A stretch of 64,000 nt of DNA from Comamonas sp. 26 (GTDB taxonomy: Bacteria; Pseudomonadota; Gammaproteobacteria; Burkholderiales; Burkholderiaceae_C): assembly GCF_002754475.1 (NCBI RefSeq), contig NZ_PEFL01000001.1:1612001-1676000 (forward strand), given 5' to 3'. The number at the start of each line of letters is the position of its first letter. The first letter of the stretch is position 1. A model generated the notes under the pieces. That model was not told the origin of the DNA. It saw only the letters and a program-made list of their open reading frames with translations, and made no database searches. A program made the translations under genes and the position numbers. This document shows, in pieces, positions 17,907 through 26,144 of the stretch.

Positions 17907-18239
17907 CTAGCGACCGTGCAGAGCGATGGTCAGCAAGGCTGAGGAATCGAGCTCGGCCTCGACTTCATGCATGGTTCGGGTAGGCAGAAACAGCAGCTGC
18001 CCTGCGGTGAGCGTCTGGCGCTTGTCGCCCACGCTGACGATGAGTCGGCCCTCAAGGCATTGGATCGTCATCTCGCCTGGGGTTTGATGCGCAGGCAGGC
18101 GCTTGCCTGCCATGAGCACCAGGCGAATCACTTCCAGGGCTTCGGACTTGAAAAGCGCGCAGGTCTTCTGGCTCCCCGGCAAAACGCCATGGGGCTGCAC
18201 TTCGACAGGAACACCGGGTTGAGCGTGGGGCAGGGCCAT
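17907..18239 (-). CDS. Small cupin-domain protein, paralog 2
   Basis: A 110-residue single-domain cupin with AGKRLPAHQTPGEMTIQCLEGRLIVSVG and LPTRTMHEVEAELDSSALLTIAL. It closely resembles the cupin at 14034-14369. The start is taken as the ATG at 18239, four bases behind the mmsB stop, so the two genes are very likely cotranscribed. The function is unknown; it may bind a small carbonyl or acyl metabolite of branched-chain or lysine catabolism, but this is inference from position only. Confidence 0.8.
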   Translation of the reverse strand: MALPHAQPGVPVEVQPHGVLPGSQKTCALFKSEALEVIRLVLMAGKRLPAHQTPGEMTIQCLEGRLIVSVGDKRQTLTAGQLLFLPTRTMHEVEAELDSSALLTIALHGR

Positions 18240-18243
18240 GATC

Positions 18244-19140
18244 TCAGGCCTTTTTCTGCAGCATCTTGATGACGCTGGAAAAGTCCTCACCGCCATGTCC
18301 GGACAGACTGTGCGCAGCGTAGATGGAACGGGCCATGCCGCCCAGCGGTGTGCTGGCGCGGTTGGCCGTGGCGTTGTCCTGCGCCAGACCCAGGTCCTTG
18401 AGCATCAAATCCGTGCCAAAGCCGCCCGCATAGCCTTTGCTGGCCGGTGCGTTTTCATGCACGCCGGGGTAGGGGTTGTATTTCTCCAGCGCCCAGTTGC
18501 CGCCAGAGCTGCGGCGCATGATTTCGCTCAGCACCTTGGGGTCCAGCCCGTTGGCCACGCCCAGCGCAATCGCTTCGCTGGTGCCCACCATCAAAATGCC
18601 CAGCAGCATGTTGTTGCAGATCTTGGCCGTCTGGCCTGCACCCACGCCGCCTGCGTGGAAGATGTTGGCTCCCATTTTTTCCAGCAGCGGCTGAGCACGT
18701 GCCAGTTGTGCGTCGCTTCCGCCCACCATAAAGGTCAACGTGCCCGCAATCGCGCCGCCTGTGCCTCCGGAGACGGGGGCGTCCATAAAGTCAATGCCCA
18801 AGGCTGCAGCCGCCTTGGCCACTTTCTGGCTGGTGGCTGCGGCGATGGTGGAGCTGTCTATCACCAGCGTGCCCTTGGTGATATGTGCCAGCAGACCTTG
18901 CTGATCGGCATTGCCGAGAAACAGCGACTCCACATGCTGGCTGGCGGGCAGCATGGTGATGACGACCTCTGCTCCCTGCACCGCAGTGGCGGCGCAGGAT
19001 GCCGCCTGGCCGCCCGCTGCGACCACTTTGGCAATGGCGTCATGGTTCAGGTCAAAAGCTTTGACGCTGTGGCCGGCCTTGGCCAGATTGATGGCCATGG
19101 GCGCGCCCATATTGCCCAGACCGATAAAAGCGATTTGCAT
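18244..19140 (-). CDS. mmsB: 3-hydroxyisobutyrate dehydrogenase
   Basis: A 298-residue NAD-dependent beta-hydroxyacid dehydrogenase that oxidises 3-hydroxyisobutyrate to methylmalonate semialdehyde in valine degradation. The N-terminal signature IAFIGLGNMGAPMAINLAKAGH is the Rossmann and family motif. The substrate loop DAPVSGGTGGAIAGTLTFMVGG and the catalytic Lys segment GAGQTAKICNN are present. A GGAGACAG-type ribosome site precedes the ATG at 19140. mmsA and an isobutyryl-CoA-type dehydrogenase lie 1-4 kb upstream on the same strand, which supports the assignment over other beta-hydroxyacid dehydrogenases. Confidence 0.93.
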   Translation of the reverse strand: MQIAFIGLGNMGAPMAINLAKAGHSVKAFDLNHDAIAKVVAAGGQAASCAATAVQGAEVVITMLPASQHVESLFLGNADQQGLLAHITKGTLVIDSSTIAAATSQKVAKAAAALGIDFMDAPVSGGTGGAIAGTLTFMVGGSDAQLARAQPLLEKMGANIFHAGGVGAGQTAKICNNMLLGILMVGTSEAIALGVANGLDPKVLSEIMRRSSGGNWALEKYNPYPGVHENAPASKGYAGGFGTDLMLKDLGLAQDNATANRASTPLGGMARSIYAAHSLSGHGGEDFSSVIKMLQKKA

Positions 19141-19207
19141 ACTCTGTCTCCTTGCTGTTATGAATTTGATAGCTTCTTGCGTTTGATTTGTATGCGTTTG
19201 AGGCTGT

Positions 19208-19633
19208 TTAGCCTTGATTTTTCAGGCTGGCACCTTTGTCCATCAGCAGGCTGCGCAGAATGCTGCGGTGGCATTGCGTCTCGTCATCGCAATAGCAGCC
19301 CAGAGAGAAAGCACTGCTGTGCGACAGGGCGGTCAGCAGACCCAGAGTGCGGTCTGTCGCTGGTTCGGCCAGCTGCTTGCGAAACTGCTTTTCAAACTGC
19401 TTCCAGAGCTTGTCGGCCTCGGTCGTCTGGCCTGCGGCGCGCAGCTTGACGGATTCTTGCGCCTGCGCCATCAGCTCCGTCTCGGGCGATAGTTCTGGCA
19501 ACCAGCAGTCGTAATAGTTGCGGCTGGAAAATTCGGCCTTGGGCACGCCGCGCGGCGGGCGGCGAATGGTGCCTATGCGCAGGCCTTCGTCGGGCGCGCG
19601 GTCGCTGCCTAGCTGAACAATGCGAATGGCCAT
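19208..19633 (-). CDS. DUF488 family protein (YeaO-like)
   Basis: A 141-residue cytoplasmic protein of the DUF488 family. The N terminus has RIGTIRRPPRGVP, and the C-terminal part has the characteristic GCYCDDETQCHRSIL with clustered Cys and His that may bind metal. The family has no settled function. It starts 18 bases downstream of the TfoX-like gene and could be cotranscribed with it, within the leftward catabolic block. Confidence 0.85.
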   Translation of the reverse strand: MAIRIVQLGSDRAPDEGLRIGTIRRPPRGVPKAEFSSRNYYDCWLPELSPETELMAQAQESVKLRAAGQTTEADKLWKQFEKQFRKQLAEPATDRTLGLLTALSHSSAFSLGCYCDDETQCHRSILRSLLMDKGASLKNQG

Positions 19634-19651
19634 GGAGTGAGTCCTTCAGGC

Positions 19652-20131
19652 TTAGTCGCTGTCAAAAATGGGGTGCTTCTTCGGGGTCTCGGCCGCGTCT
19701 GATACTTCAAGCGGTTTAGTGCTCCTGCGCTTGCTGGATGTACGCTGAATGCTATCTTTTTCAGTAGCAGAAGCCTTTTTGCGGCGTGGCGATGCCTTGG
19801 CCTGCGGGTTGAAGGCCAGAGCTTCGTGGATCCAGTATTGCCATTGCTCGCGCTTGGCGTAGGCCGTGGGCCCGACGAGGAAATAGCCATCCATCAGCCC
19901 GCGCGAGGACAGCGGACGAACGCCAGGCATTTCCGCAATCAAGGCATGGCCGGCGGGAGGCAGGCGCACGAGCAATTCATCGTTCTCCACGCCCAGGCAC
20001 ATCTTGCCGTTGACCATGAACACATGGCAGCCGAACATGGTTTTCTCTTCCACCTCGGCGGAGTCTGGCAGTGCATTGCGCACGGCGTCTATGAGCTGCA
20101 GGGTTTCGGGGGCGATGGGCTTGGCAGGCAT
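19652..20131 (-). CDS. TfoX N-terminal domain protein
   Basis: A 159-residue protein. Residues 1 to about 105 match the TfoX N-terminal domain (EEKTMFGCHVFMVNGKMCLGV, then LVRLPPAG and GYFLVGPTA). The C-terminal 50 residues are a Lys/Arg/Ser-rich tail of low complexity. TfoX-N proteins outside competent gammaproteobacteria have no clear role. It sits between the acyl-CoA dehydrogenase and DUF488 genes on the same strand. The basic tail could contact nucleic acid, but that is a guess. Confidence 0.85.
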   Translation of the reverse strand: MPAKPIAPETLQLIDAVRNALPDSAEVEEKTMFGCHVFMVNGKMCLGVENDELLVRLPPAGHALIAEMPGVRPLSSRGLMDGYFLVGPTAYAKREQWQYWIHEALAFNPQAKASPRRKKASATEKDSIQRTSSKRRSTKPLEVSDAAETPKKHPIFDSD

Positions 20132-20161
20132 GGCAGTCTTTGCAGTAACAGTAGCCTGAGC

Positions 20162-21328
20162 TTATCGAATCGCCTCGGGCGCATCGCCATCCAGCATGCG
20201 CCGGGCGATGATGACGCGCATGATTTCATTCGTGCCTTCCAGAATCTGGTGCACGCGCGCGTCGCGCACCAGTCGCTCCAGCGGAAAGTCGCGCAGATAG
20301 CCGTAGCCGCCGTGCAGTTGCAGGGCTTCGTTGCAGACCATGAAGCCTGCGTCTGTGGCAAAGCGCTTGGCCATGGCGCAGTAGGTGGATGCATCGCGGG
20401 CGCCGGCGTCCAGCTTGGCAGCAGCCAGCCGCACCATTTGCCGCGCAGCCACCAGTTCGGTCGCCATATCGGCCAGTTTGAATTGCAGGGCTTGAAAGCT
20501 GGCGATGGGTTTGCCGAACTGTTTGCGCTCCTGCATATAGCTTTGCGCCTGCGTCAACGCGCCTTGCGCTGCGCCGACCGAGCAGGTGGCGATATTGATG
20601 CGCCCGCCGTCCAGGCCCTTCATGGCGATCTTGAAGCCTTCGCCTTCCTTGCCCAGCAGGTGGTTGGCGGGAATACGCACCTTGTCGAAGTTGATGACGC
20701 GGGTGGGCTGGCTGTTCCAGCCCATTTTTTCTTCTTTTTTGCCGTAGCTCACGCCTTCGGCATTGGCGGGCACGACAAAGGCAGAAATCCCGGCAGCGCC
20801 AGAGCTTGCGTCGCCGGTTCTGGCCATCAGCACCAGCACGTCGGTGCTGCCTGCGCCGCTGATAAAGGCTTTGCTGCCATTGATGATGTATTCGTTGCCC
20901 ACCAGCTCGGCCCGGGTCTTGAGCGAGGCAGCGTCCGAGCCTGAACCGGGCTCGGTCAGGGCATAGCTGGCCAGTTTCTGGCCACTGGTAAGTGCCTCGC
21001 CCCATTGTTCGCGTACCGCATCGGTGGCCCAGGTGCCCAGCATCCAGGTCGCCATGTTGTGGATGGTGATGAAGGCGGTGGTCGATGGGTCGACTGCGGC
21101 CATTTCTTCAAACACCAGCGTCGCATCGAGCCGGGGCAGGGCCAGACCCCCGGCGTTTTCAGGCGCATACAGGCCGCAAAAGCCCAGCTCGCCCGCCTTG
21201 GCAATGGCTTCGCGGGGGAAGATGCCCTCTGCATCCCACTGGGCGGCGTGCGGGGCCAGTTCAGCCTGCGAAAAGGCACGGGCGGTATCGGCAAAGGCGC
21301 GCTGGTCTTGGCTGAGTTCAAAGTCCAT
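20162..21328 (-). CDS. Acyl-CoA dehydrogenase, isobutyryl-CoA type
   Basis: A 388-residue FAD enzyme that introduces an alpha,beta double bond into an acyl-CoA. Visible motifs are YALTEPGSGSDAASLKTRA, KAFISGAGSTDVLVLMART and the C-terminal QLHGGYGYLRDFPLERLVRDARVHQILEGTNEIMR. The last of these includes the region of the family's catalytic glutamate. Length fits short-chain and branched-chain enzymes. Position between mmsA and mmsB on the same strand argues for isobutyryl-CoA dehydrogenase in valine catabolism. 2-methylbutyryl-CoA remains an alternative substrate. Confidence 0.9.
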   Translation of the reverse strand: MDFELSQDQRAFADTARAFSQAELAPHAAQWDAEGIFPREAIAKAGELGFCGLYAPENAGGLALPRLDATLVFEEMAAVDPSTTAFITIHNMATWMLGTWATDAVREQWGEALTSGQKLASYALTEPGSGSDAASLKTRAELVGNEYIINGSKAFISGAGSTDVLVLMARTGDASSGAAGISAFVVPANAEGVSYGKKEEKMGWNSQPTRVINFDKVRIPANHLLGKEGEGFKIAMKGLDGGRINIATCSVGAAQGALTQAQSYMQERKQFGKPIASFQALQFKLADMATELVAARQMVRLAAAKLDAGARDASTYCAMAKRFATDAGFMVCNEALQLHGGYGYLRDFPLERLVRDARVHQILEGTNEIMRVIIARRMLDGDAPEAIR

Positions 21329-21344
21329 GGAATGTCTCCTTTAT

Positions 21345-21398
21345 AGTTTTATGGGTCTCTGGCGCTTGCTGGATATGCGCTGGCAGCTATCAGATTTG
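21345..21398. repeat. GATAGC/AGCGCTT-family hairpin, copy D
   Basis: TGGCGCTTGCTGGATATGCGCTGGCAGCTATCAGA lies upstream of the leftward acyl-CoA dehydrogenase gene. It matches the right half of the dispersed element (AAGCGCTAGCAGCTATC) with substitutions. Confidence 0.5.
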
Positions 21399-21404
21399 CA
21401 TTCT

Positions 21405-21803
21405 TCAGTCAGGTGGCCCCAGATGCAGCCAGCGCTTGAGCACCGTATCGCGCAACTTGATCTGCTGCACCAGACAGCCGTGATAGCGGCTGGGCCAGTC
21501 GGCCTGCGCTTCAAAAGCCTTGGTGCTTTGCTTGCACTGGGTCACGCGCTGGCGGCTCCATTCGTTTTGTTCTTTGCGCAGGGCGGGGCGTTCATGGGCA
21601 GACAGGGCACGCATCACATCGCCGTAGAGAATCTGGCTGTCGGTGTCGGCCTGCTGAAAATCCTTGATGGCGCAGGCATTGGTTTGCTGCACGGTGCCGC
21701 CCACCACGCAGTCGCTGCCCGCCTGAGCGTTGGAAGTGCTTGGTAGTAGCAAAAAAGCGAGCGCGAAAGCATTGAGCTGTATTGGTATCCATAGGTTTCT
21801 CAT
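21405..21803 (-). CDS. Exported LprI/DUF1311-like protein
   Basis: A 132-residue protein with an N-terminal signal peptide (hydrophobic core LNAFALAFLLLP, cleavage near NAQA). A small Cys-containing domain follows, with LSAHERPALRKEQNEWSRQRVTQC, which resembles the DUF1311/LprI fold of lysozyme-inhibitor-like proteins. The start is taken at 21803 because the signal peptide then lies at the N terminus; longer in-frame forms upstream cross a repeat. It is probably a periplasmic protein; lysozyme inhibition is not shown. Confidence 0.72.
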   Translation of the reverse strand: MRNLWIPIQLNAFALAFLLLPSTSNAQAGSDCVVGGTVQQTNACAIKDFQQADTDSQILYGDVMRALSAHERPALRKEQNEWSRQRVTQCKQSTKAFEAQADWPSRYHGCLVQQIKLRDTVLKRWLHLGPPD

Positions 21804-21863
21804 GCACTCACTATGACATACGCAAAATGCGTTGCTCGCTTGGTTTAAGAGGCTGAAAACCGG

Positions 21864-21922
21864 CGTTTCCCCTCTCCCGCGAAGCGAGATAGGGGAAGGC
21901 ACGCAGCGCTTCAGGGGGTCAC
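21864..21922. repeat. Comamonadaceae-type stop-codon-proximal element, copy 2 (reverse orientation)
   Basis: Read leftward, it runs GTGACCCCCTGAAGCGCTGC, then GTGCCTTCCCC and a segment ending in GAGGGG. The TGA of mmsA is inside the first bases. It corresponds to the element found four bases behind the icd stop codon. Confidence 0.55.
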
Positions 21923-23442
21923 TTCAAGCTAATCGTGGTGTTCACTCCGTGGCTGGTTGTGCTGTCGTCAAACCAGCGCGCTGTAATCGTCTTGGTCTGC
22001 GTATAGAACATCACCACTTGTTTGCCGTAGGGGCCCAGATCGCCGAGCTTGGAAGCGCGGCTGCCGGTGAAGGAGAACAGGGGTACAGGTACAGGAATTG
22101 GCACATTGATGCCGACCTGGCCCACGTCGATATCTTCCTGGAACTTGCGCGCAGCCGCGCCCGACTGCGTGAAGATGGCTGTGCCGTTGCCGTTAGGGTT
22201 GGCGTTGATGAACTCGATGGCCTGATCGATATTGTCTGCCGCGACAAGGCAGAGCACGGGGCCGAAGATTTCCTGCTCGTAAATGCTCATGCCGGGTTTG
22301 ACGCCGCTGAAAACGGTGGGGCCGACAAAGTTGCCCTTGTCGTAACCGGCCACCTGGGGCTTGCGGCCATCGAGCTCCAGCACCGCGCCATCGGCAATGC
22401 CGCGCTCGATCAGGCTTTCTACCCGCGATAGGGCTGCGCAGGAAACGACCGGGCCCACATCGGTGCCTGCCTCGGTGCCACCGCTGACCTTGAGGGTCTT
22501 GGACTTGGCTACCAGATCGGGAATCCACTTCTGCGCATCGCCCACCAGTACAGCCACAGAAACCGCCATGCAGCGCTGGCCTGCCGCGCCAAACGCAGCG
22601 CCTAGCAGGGCGTTGAGCGACTGCTCTTTGTTGGCATCAGGCATGACGATGGCGTGGTTCTTGGCACCCATCATGCATTGCACGCGCTTGCCGTTGAGCG
22701 ATGCGCGGTTGTAGACATGGGTGCCTACCTTGGTGGAGCCCACAAAGCTGATGGCCTTGATATCAGGGTGATCGCAGATGGCGTTGACCACATCCTCGCC
22801 ACCATGAATGACGTTGAGCACGCCGGGCGGAACGCCGGCCTCCAGCGCCAGCTCGCACAGGCGCATGGTGACCATGGGGTCTTGCTCGGAGGGCTTGAGC
22901 ACAAAGGTGTTGCCCGTGGCGATGGCCATGGGGAACATCCACAGCGGAATCATCGCCGGGAAGTTGAAGGGTGTGATGCCTGCGCACACGCCCAGCGGCT
23001 GGTTCAGCGTATAGGTATCGACGCCATTGGCCACGTTGTTGGCCAGCTCGCCCAGCTGCAGGTTGCCTATGCTGGCGGCATGCTCCACGACTTCCAGGCC
23101 GCGGAAGACGTCGCCCTCTGCATCAGGCAGGGTCTTGCCTTGCTCGGCGGTCAGGATGGCGGCCAGCTCTTTCATGTTTTCACGAATCAGCTGCTGCAGC
23201 TTCAGGAAAACGCGGGCACGTGTGCCGATAGGTGTCTTGCGCCAGGTTTTGAAGGCCTGCTTGGCATTGGCTACAGCAGCGTTGACTTCATCGGGCGTGG
23301 CAAAGGGCACACGCGCCAGCACTTCCTGCGTCGCAGGGTTGACCACATCGCGCCACTGGGTGGTTTTGGATTCGACCATCTGCCCGTTGATGAGCAGCTT
23401 GACCGTAGGCGCCAATACCTTGGCGGAAGTGGGTGCGTTCAT
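21919..23442 (-). CDS. mmsA: Methylmalonate-semialdehyde dehydrogenase (CoA-acylating)
   Basis: A 507-residue aldehyde dehydrogenase that converts methylmalonate semialdehyde, CoA and NAD+ to propionyl-CoA, CO2 and NADH at the end of valine degradation. The catalytic Cys291 is in [11 protein letters not shown]. The [19 protein letters not shown] segment and the C-terminal [19 protein letters not shown] are highly characteristic of MmsA. Length is typical (about 500). Related valine genes lie downstream on the same strand. The divergent-side LysR gene at 26145 might regulate the cluster but is not adjacent. Confidence 0.96.
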   Translation of the reverse strand: MNAPTSAKVLAPTVKLLINGQMVESKTTQWRDVVNPATQEVLARVPFATPDEVNAAVANAKQAFKTWRKTPIGTRARVFLKLQQLIRENMKELAAILTAEQGKTLPDAEGDVFRGLEVVEHAASIGNLQLGELANNVANGVDTYTLNQPLGVCAGITPFNFPAMIPLWMFPMAIATGNTFVLKPSEQDPMVTMRLCELALEAGVPPGVLNVIHGGEDVVNAICDHPDIKAISFVGSTKVGTHVYNRASLNGKRVQCMMGAKNHAIVMPDANKEQSLNALLGAAFGAAGQRCMAVSVAVLVGDAQKWIPDLVAKSKTLKVSGGTEAGTDVGPVVSCAALSRVESLIERGIADGAVLELDGRKPQVAGYDKGNFVGPTVFSGVKPGMSIYEQEIFGPVLCLVAADNIDQAIEFINANPNGNGTAIFTQSGAAARKFQEDIDVGQVGINVPIPVPVPLFSFTGSRASKLGDLGPYGKQVVMFYTQTKTITARWFDDSTTSHGVNTTISLK

Positions 23443-23589
23443 GAAATGTCTCCGTTGGTGGTGAATTTGCTCCCCATGGTATGTGTGCGGTTTTGCTCAG
23501 GCAATAGGATTTTACGCACATAGGGTGTGCAAATGTGCACATTAGGGTGCGGTGTCAGCCAGCTGCGGTGGATGCGCGCAGCATCCCCC

Positions 23590-24828
23590 TCAGGCATTGG
23601 ATGCTGGGGCGGGACTATCCTCCTGGTGTCGCGTCCACAACCACAGCAGCAAAGCCAGCAGACTGACCGCTGCGCCCAGCTGGCACACACCTTGCCAGCC
23701 CGCGCGGGCGTAAGCCATGGTGCTGGCGATGGCCCCCAGACCGCTGCCAGCGGCGTAAAACAGCATATAGAGGCCTATCAGGCGGCCACTGGCCTCGGGT
23801 CGGGTTCGCAAAATCATGCTCTGATTGGTCACATGCAAGGCTTGGCCGCCCAGGTCCAGCAAAACAATGCCCAGCATCAAGGCACCCAGCGAGGTGTGCA
23901 GCAGCGATAGCGGCCACCAGGCAAGCAGCAGCAAAATCAGTGCGATGCAACTGGTGCGCTGGGCGTGACCGCGATCCGCCCAATGCCCGGCACGCGCAGC
24001 CATCAGCGCGCCGATCACGCCCACCAAACCGAAAGCGCCGATGAGCGTGCGCGAAAAGTGAAACGGCGCGGCACTCAGCGGTAGCACCAGGGCGCTCCAG
24101 AAGATGTTGAAGGCCGCAAACATCAGCAGAGCCAGCAGACCCCGTATCTGCAGCAGGCGCTCCTGTCGCAGCAGCGTGAACATGGATGCGATCAAGTCGC
24201 GATAACGCAGACCGCTGGCGGCGGTGGGCGAGGGCGGAAGTAACGGTAAACGCTTCCATAACAATAGCGCCATGCACAGCATCAGAAAGGCTGAACACTG
24301 ATAAACACCGCGCCATCCAGCCATGTCGCTGACGGCCCCGGCAAAGACCCGCGCGAGCAGCAAGCCCACAAAGACGCCGCTTTGCGCCGCTCCCACGACT
24401 CGGCCTTGCTCATGAGGCGCTGCAGCGCTGGCGGCATAAGCAATCAGCCCCTGCGTCATGGCCGTGCCCAGCAGGCCCGCCAGCAGCATGCCCGCCAACA
24501 GTGCAGAAGGCGCAGCGGCCACCGACACCAGCAGCAGCGCTGCCACCAGCGCCAGCAGTTGCCCCAGCATCAGACGCCGCCGCTCCAGCAGGTCACCCAG
24601 AGGCACCAGCAGCAATAGCGCCAGTGCGCAGCCGGTTTGCGTGGCGCTGACCACGCCACCCACGGCGGCCAGCGGTATCTGAAAGTCGCTGGCCAGAGCT
24701 TCCAGCAAAGGCTGGGCGTAATAGACATTGGCCACGCTCAGCCCGCTGGCGGTGGCAAACAGCAGCATCAGGCCAGAAGGCAGTTCTGGAGCGGGGCTTG
24801 CTGAAGCAGAGCAAGTATTGGCGGGCAT
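23590..24828 (-). CDS. MFS transporter (drug/metabolite efflux type)
   Basis: A 412-residue major facilitator with about 12 hydrophobic segments. After a short Ser/Pro-rich head it has GLSVANVYYAQPLLEAL, then the loop LLLVPLGDLLERRRLMLGQ that corresponds to the conserved loop 2-3 motif. These features resemble the NepI/Bcr-like putative exporters commonly paired with HxlR regulators. The ATG at 24828 is preferred because an earlier in-frame ATG at 24867 lies inside the spacer of the presumed operator. It is divergent from the HxlR gene. The substrate is unknown. Confidence 0.87.
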   Translation of the reverse strand: MPANTCSASASPAPELPSGLMLLFATASGLSVANVYYAQPLLEALASDFQIPLAAVGGVVSATQTGCALALLLLVPLGDLLERRRLMLGQLLALVAALLLVSVAAAPSALLAGMLLAGLLGTAMTQGLIAYAASAAAPHEQGRVVGAAQSGVFVGLLLARVFAGAVSDMAGWRGVYQCSAFLMLCMALLLWKRLPLLPPSPTAASGLRYRDLIASMFTLLRQERLLQIRGLLALLMFAAFNIFWSALVLPLSAAPFHFSRTLIGAFGLVGVIGALMAARAGHWADRGHAQRTSCIALILLLLAWWPLSLLHTSLGALMLGIVLLDLGGQALHVTNQSMILRTRPEASGRLIGLYMLFYAAGSGLGAIASTMAYARAGWQGVCQLGAAVSLLALLLWLWTRHQEDSPAPASNA

Positions 24829-24852
24829 GGAATGGTCTTTCTGGTTGCAAAA

Positions 24853-24886
24853 TAAAACCGAATGCATGCTAATTTATTCGGTTTTA
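24853..24886. promoter_or_regulatory. Inverted repeat, probable HxlR operator
   Basis: Perfect 11-base arms TAAAACCGAAT and ATTCGGTTTTA with a 12-base spacer lie in the intergenic region of the divergent MFS and HxlR-family genes. Location and symmetry fit the operator of the neighbouring HxlR-type protein. Confidence 0.65.
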
Positions 24887-24928
24887 AAATGCAACTAGAA
24901 TGGTTTGCCAGTGCTTTCAAGGAGAACC

Positions 24929-25390
24929 ATGGCCACTGCTGCCCCCGTGAATGACCAGCCTTGTCCTGTGGCGCGGTCAGTCGATCTGATTGGCGACCGC
25001 TGGTCGCTGCTCATCGTGCGCGATGCGTTTGACGGCATGCGCCGCTTCAGCGACTTTCAGCGCAGCCTGGGCGTGGCGCGCAACATCCTCTCGGACCGGC
25101 TGAAAAAGCTGGTGGATGCTGGCGTTCTGGAAACCGAAGCCGCTGCCGAAGGCTCGGCCTATCAGGCCTATGTGCTCACGTCGCGCGGCGAAAGCCTGTT
25201 CCCCGTGGTGCTGGCATTGCGCCAGTGGGGCGAAGGCAATCTGTTCAAGCCGGGTGAAGCACATTCGCTGCTGTTGGACAAAGCCACCGGCCAGCCCGTG
25301 CCGCCCCTGCGCGTGCTCGATGCGCAAGGCCATGAGTTACGCCCCGCCCAGACGTGGGTGCGCAAGCTGCATGCGGCCAATGAAGTCTGA
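24929..25390 (+). CDS. HxlR-family winged-helix transcriptional regulator
   Basis: A 153-residue regulator. The HxlR domain starts with CPVARSVDLIGDRWSLLIVRDAF and continues with RRFSDFQRSLGVARNILSDRLKKL, the typical winged helix. HxlR proteins respond to aldehydes, quinones or redox signals and often control an adjacent transporter or oxidoreductase. The ATG at 24929 has AAGGAG at 24919-24924. It is divergent from the MFS gene with a palindromic site between them. Confidence 0.92.
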   Translation: MATAAPVNDQPCPVARSVDLIGDRWSLLIVRDAFDGMRRFSDFQRSLGVARNILSDRLKKLVDAGVLETEAAAEGSAYQAYVLTSRGESLFPVVLALRQWGEGNLFKPGEAHSLLLDKATGQPVPPLRVLDAQGHELRPAQTWVRKLHAANEV

Positions 25391-25448
25391 CCTGGGTGCT
25401 GACTTGGGCGCTGTCCCCTGCGATATTTGCAGTGATATCTCCCACGTT

Positions 25449-26003
25449 ATGCGCGTGGTGGTCATCGGCACCAGTGGTGCGGGCAAAACCACGTTTGCGT
25501 CGGATCTGGCTGCGGCTTTGGAACTGAAGCATACCGAGCTGGATCAATTGCACTGGGGGTCTGACTGGAAGCCTGCGCCCACCGAACAGTTTGTCCGTGG
25601 CGCTGCACAGGCTGCAGCGGGGCAGCGCTGGGTGATGGATGGCAATTACAGCGTGGTGCGCGATCAGCTGTGGCCGCGTGCCACGCATGTCGTGTGGCTT
25701 AACTACGGGCGCTGCACGGTATTTTCACGCGTGCTGTGGCGCACCGTTCGCCGCGCCACGCTGGGCACGCAGCTGTTTCACGGCAACCGCGAGAGCTGGC
25801 GCAGCGCGTTTTTCTCCAGAGACTCCATCTTGCTGTGGTCGTGGCAGACCTTTGCCAAAAACCAGCGCAAATACCGCGACTTGCGCGCCAGTGGGCAGTT
25901 TGCGCAGGCGCAGTGGCTGGAGTTCCGTACGCCGCAGCAGACCCGGCAATGGCTGGAATCACTGAGGCCCGCAGCAGGTGCGAAGAACAAGCCCGAATGC
26001 TGA
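25449..26003 (+). CDS. P-loop nucleoside-kinase-like protein (FlaR/topology-modulation type)
   Basis: A 184-residue protein with a Walker A motif GTSGAGKT at residues 7-14, followed by TELDQLHWGSDWKP and WVMDGNYS. This is the pattern of small AAA/adenylate-kinase-like proteins annotated as FlaR or DNA topology modulation proteins. The true function of the family is unclear; a small-molecule kinase is likely. The ATG at 25449 puts the P-loop at the N terminus as usual. It follows the HxlR gene after 58 bases and may be cotranscribed. Confidence 0.85.
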   Translation: MRVVVIGTSGAGKTTFASDLAAALELKHTELDQLHWGSDWKPAPTEQFVRGAAQAAAGQRWVMDGNYSVVRDQLWPRATHVVWLNYGRCTVFSRVLWRTVRRATLGTQLFHGNRESWRSAFFSRDSILLWSWQTFAKNQRKYRDLRASGQFAQAQWLEFRTPQQTRQWLESLRPAAGAKNKPEC

Positions 26004-26067
26004 TCGGGGCAGGGCGCACTGCGTACGGCTGAGTCGCCTTGGGTTGTCTCTTTAAAATGCGGGAGCG

Positions 26068-26128
26068 CACTATCAAAACCGATAGCTGTTAACGCTTTTC
26101 AGATATTGGGTTAAGCGCTGTTGAGTGC
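26068..26128. repeat. GATAGC/AGCGCTT-family hairpin, copy E
   Basis: CCGATAGCTGTTAACGCTT and TTAAGCGCTGTTGAG form the two diverged halves of the dispersed element. It lies directly upstream of the LysR-type gene. Confidence 0.45.
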
Positions 26129-26144
26129 ATAAACAAGAAAGGCA

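Noticed and set aside
18238..19449. Plus-strand frame of about 400 codons opposite mmsB
   Set aside because: Complement of a well-supported dehydrogenase gene; composition typical of antisense frames.
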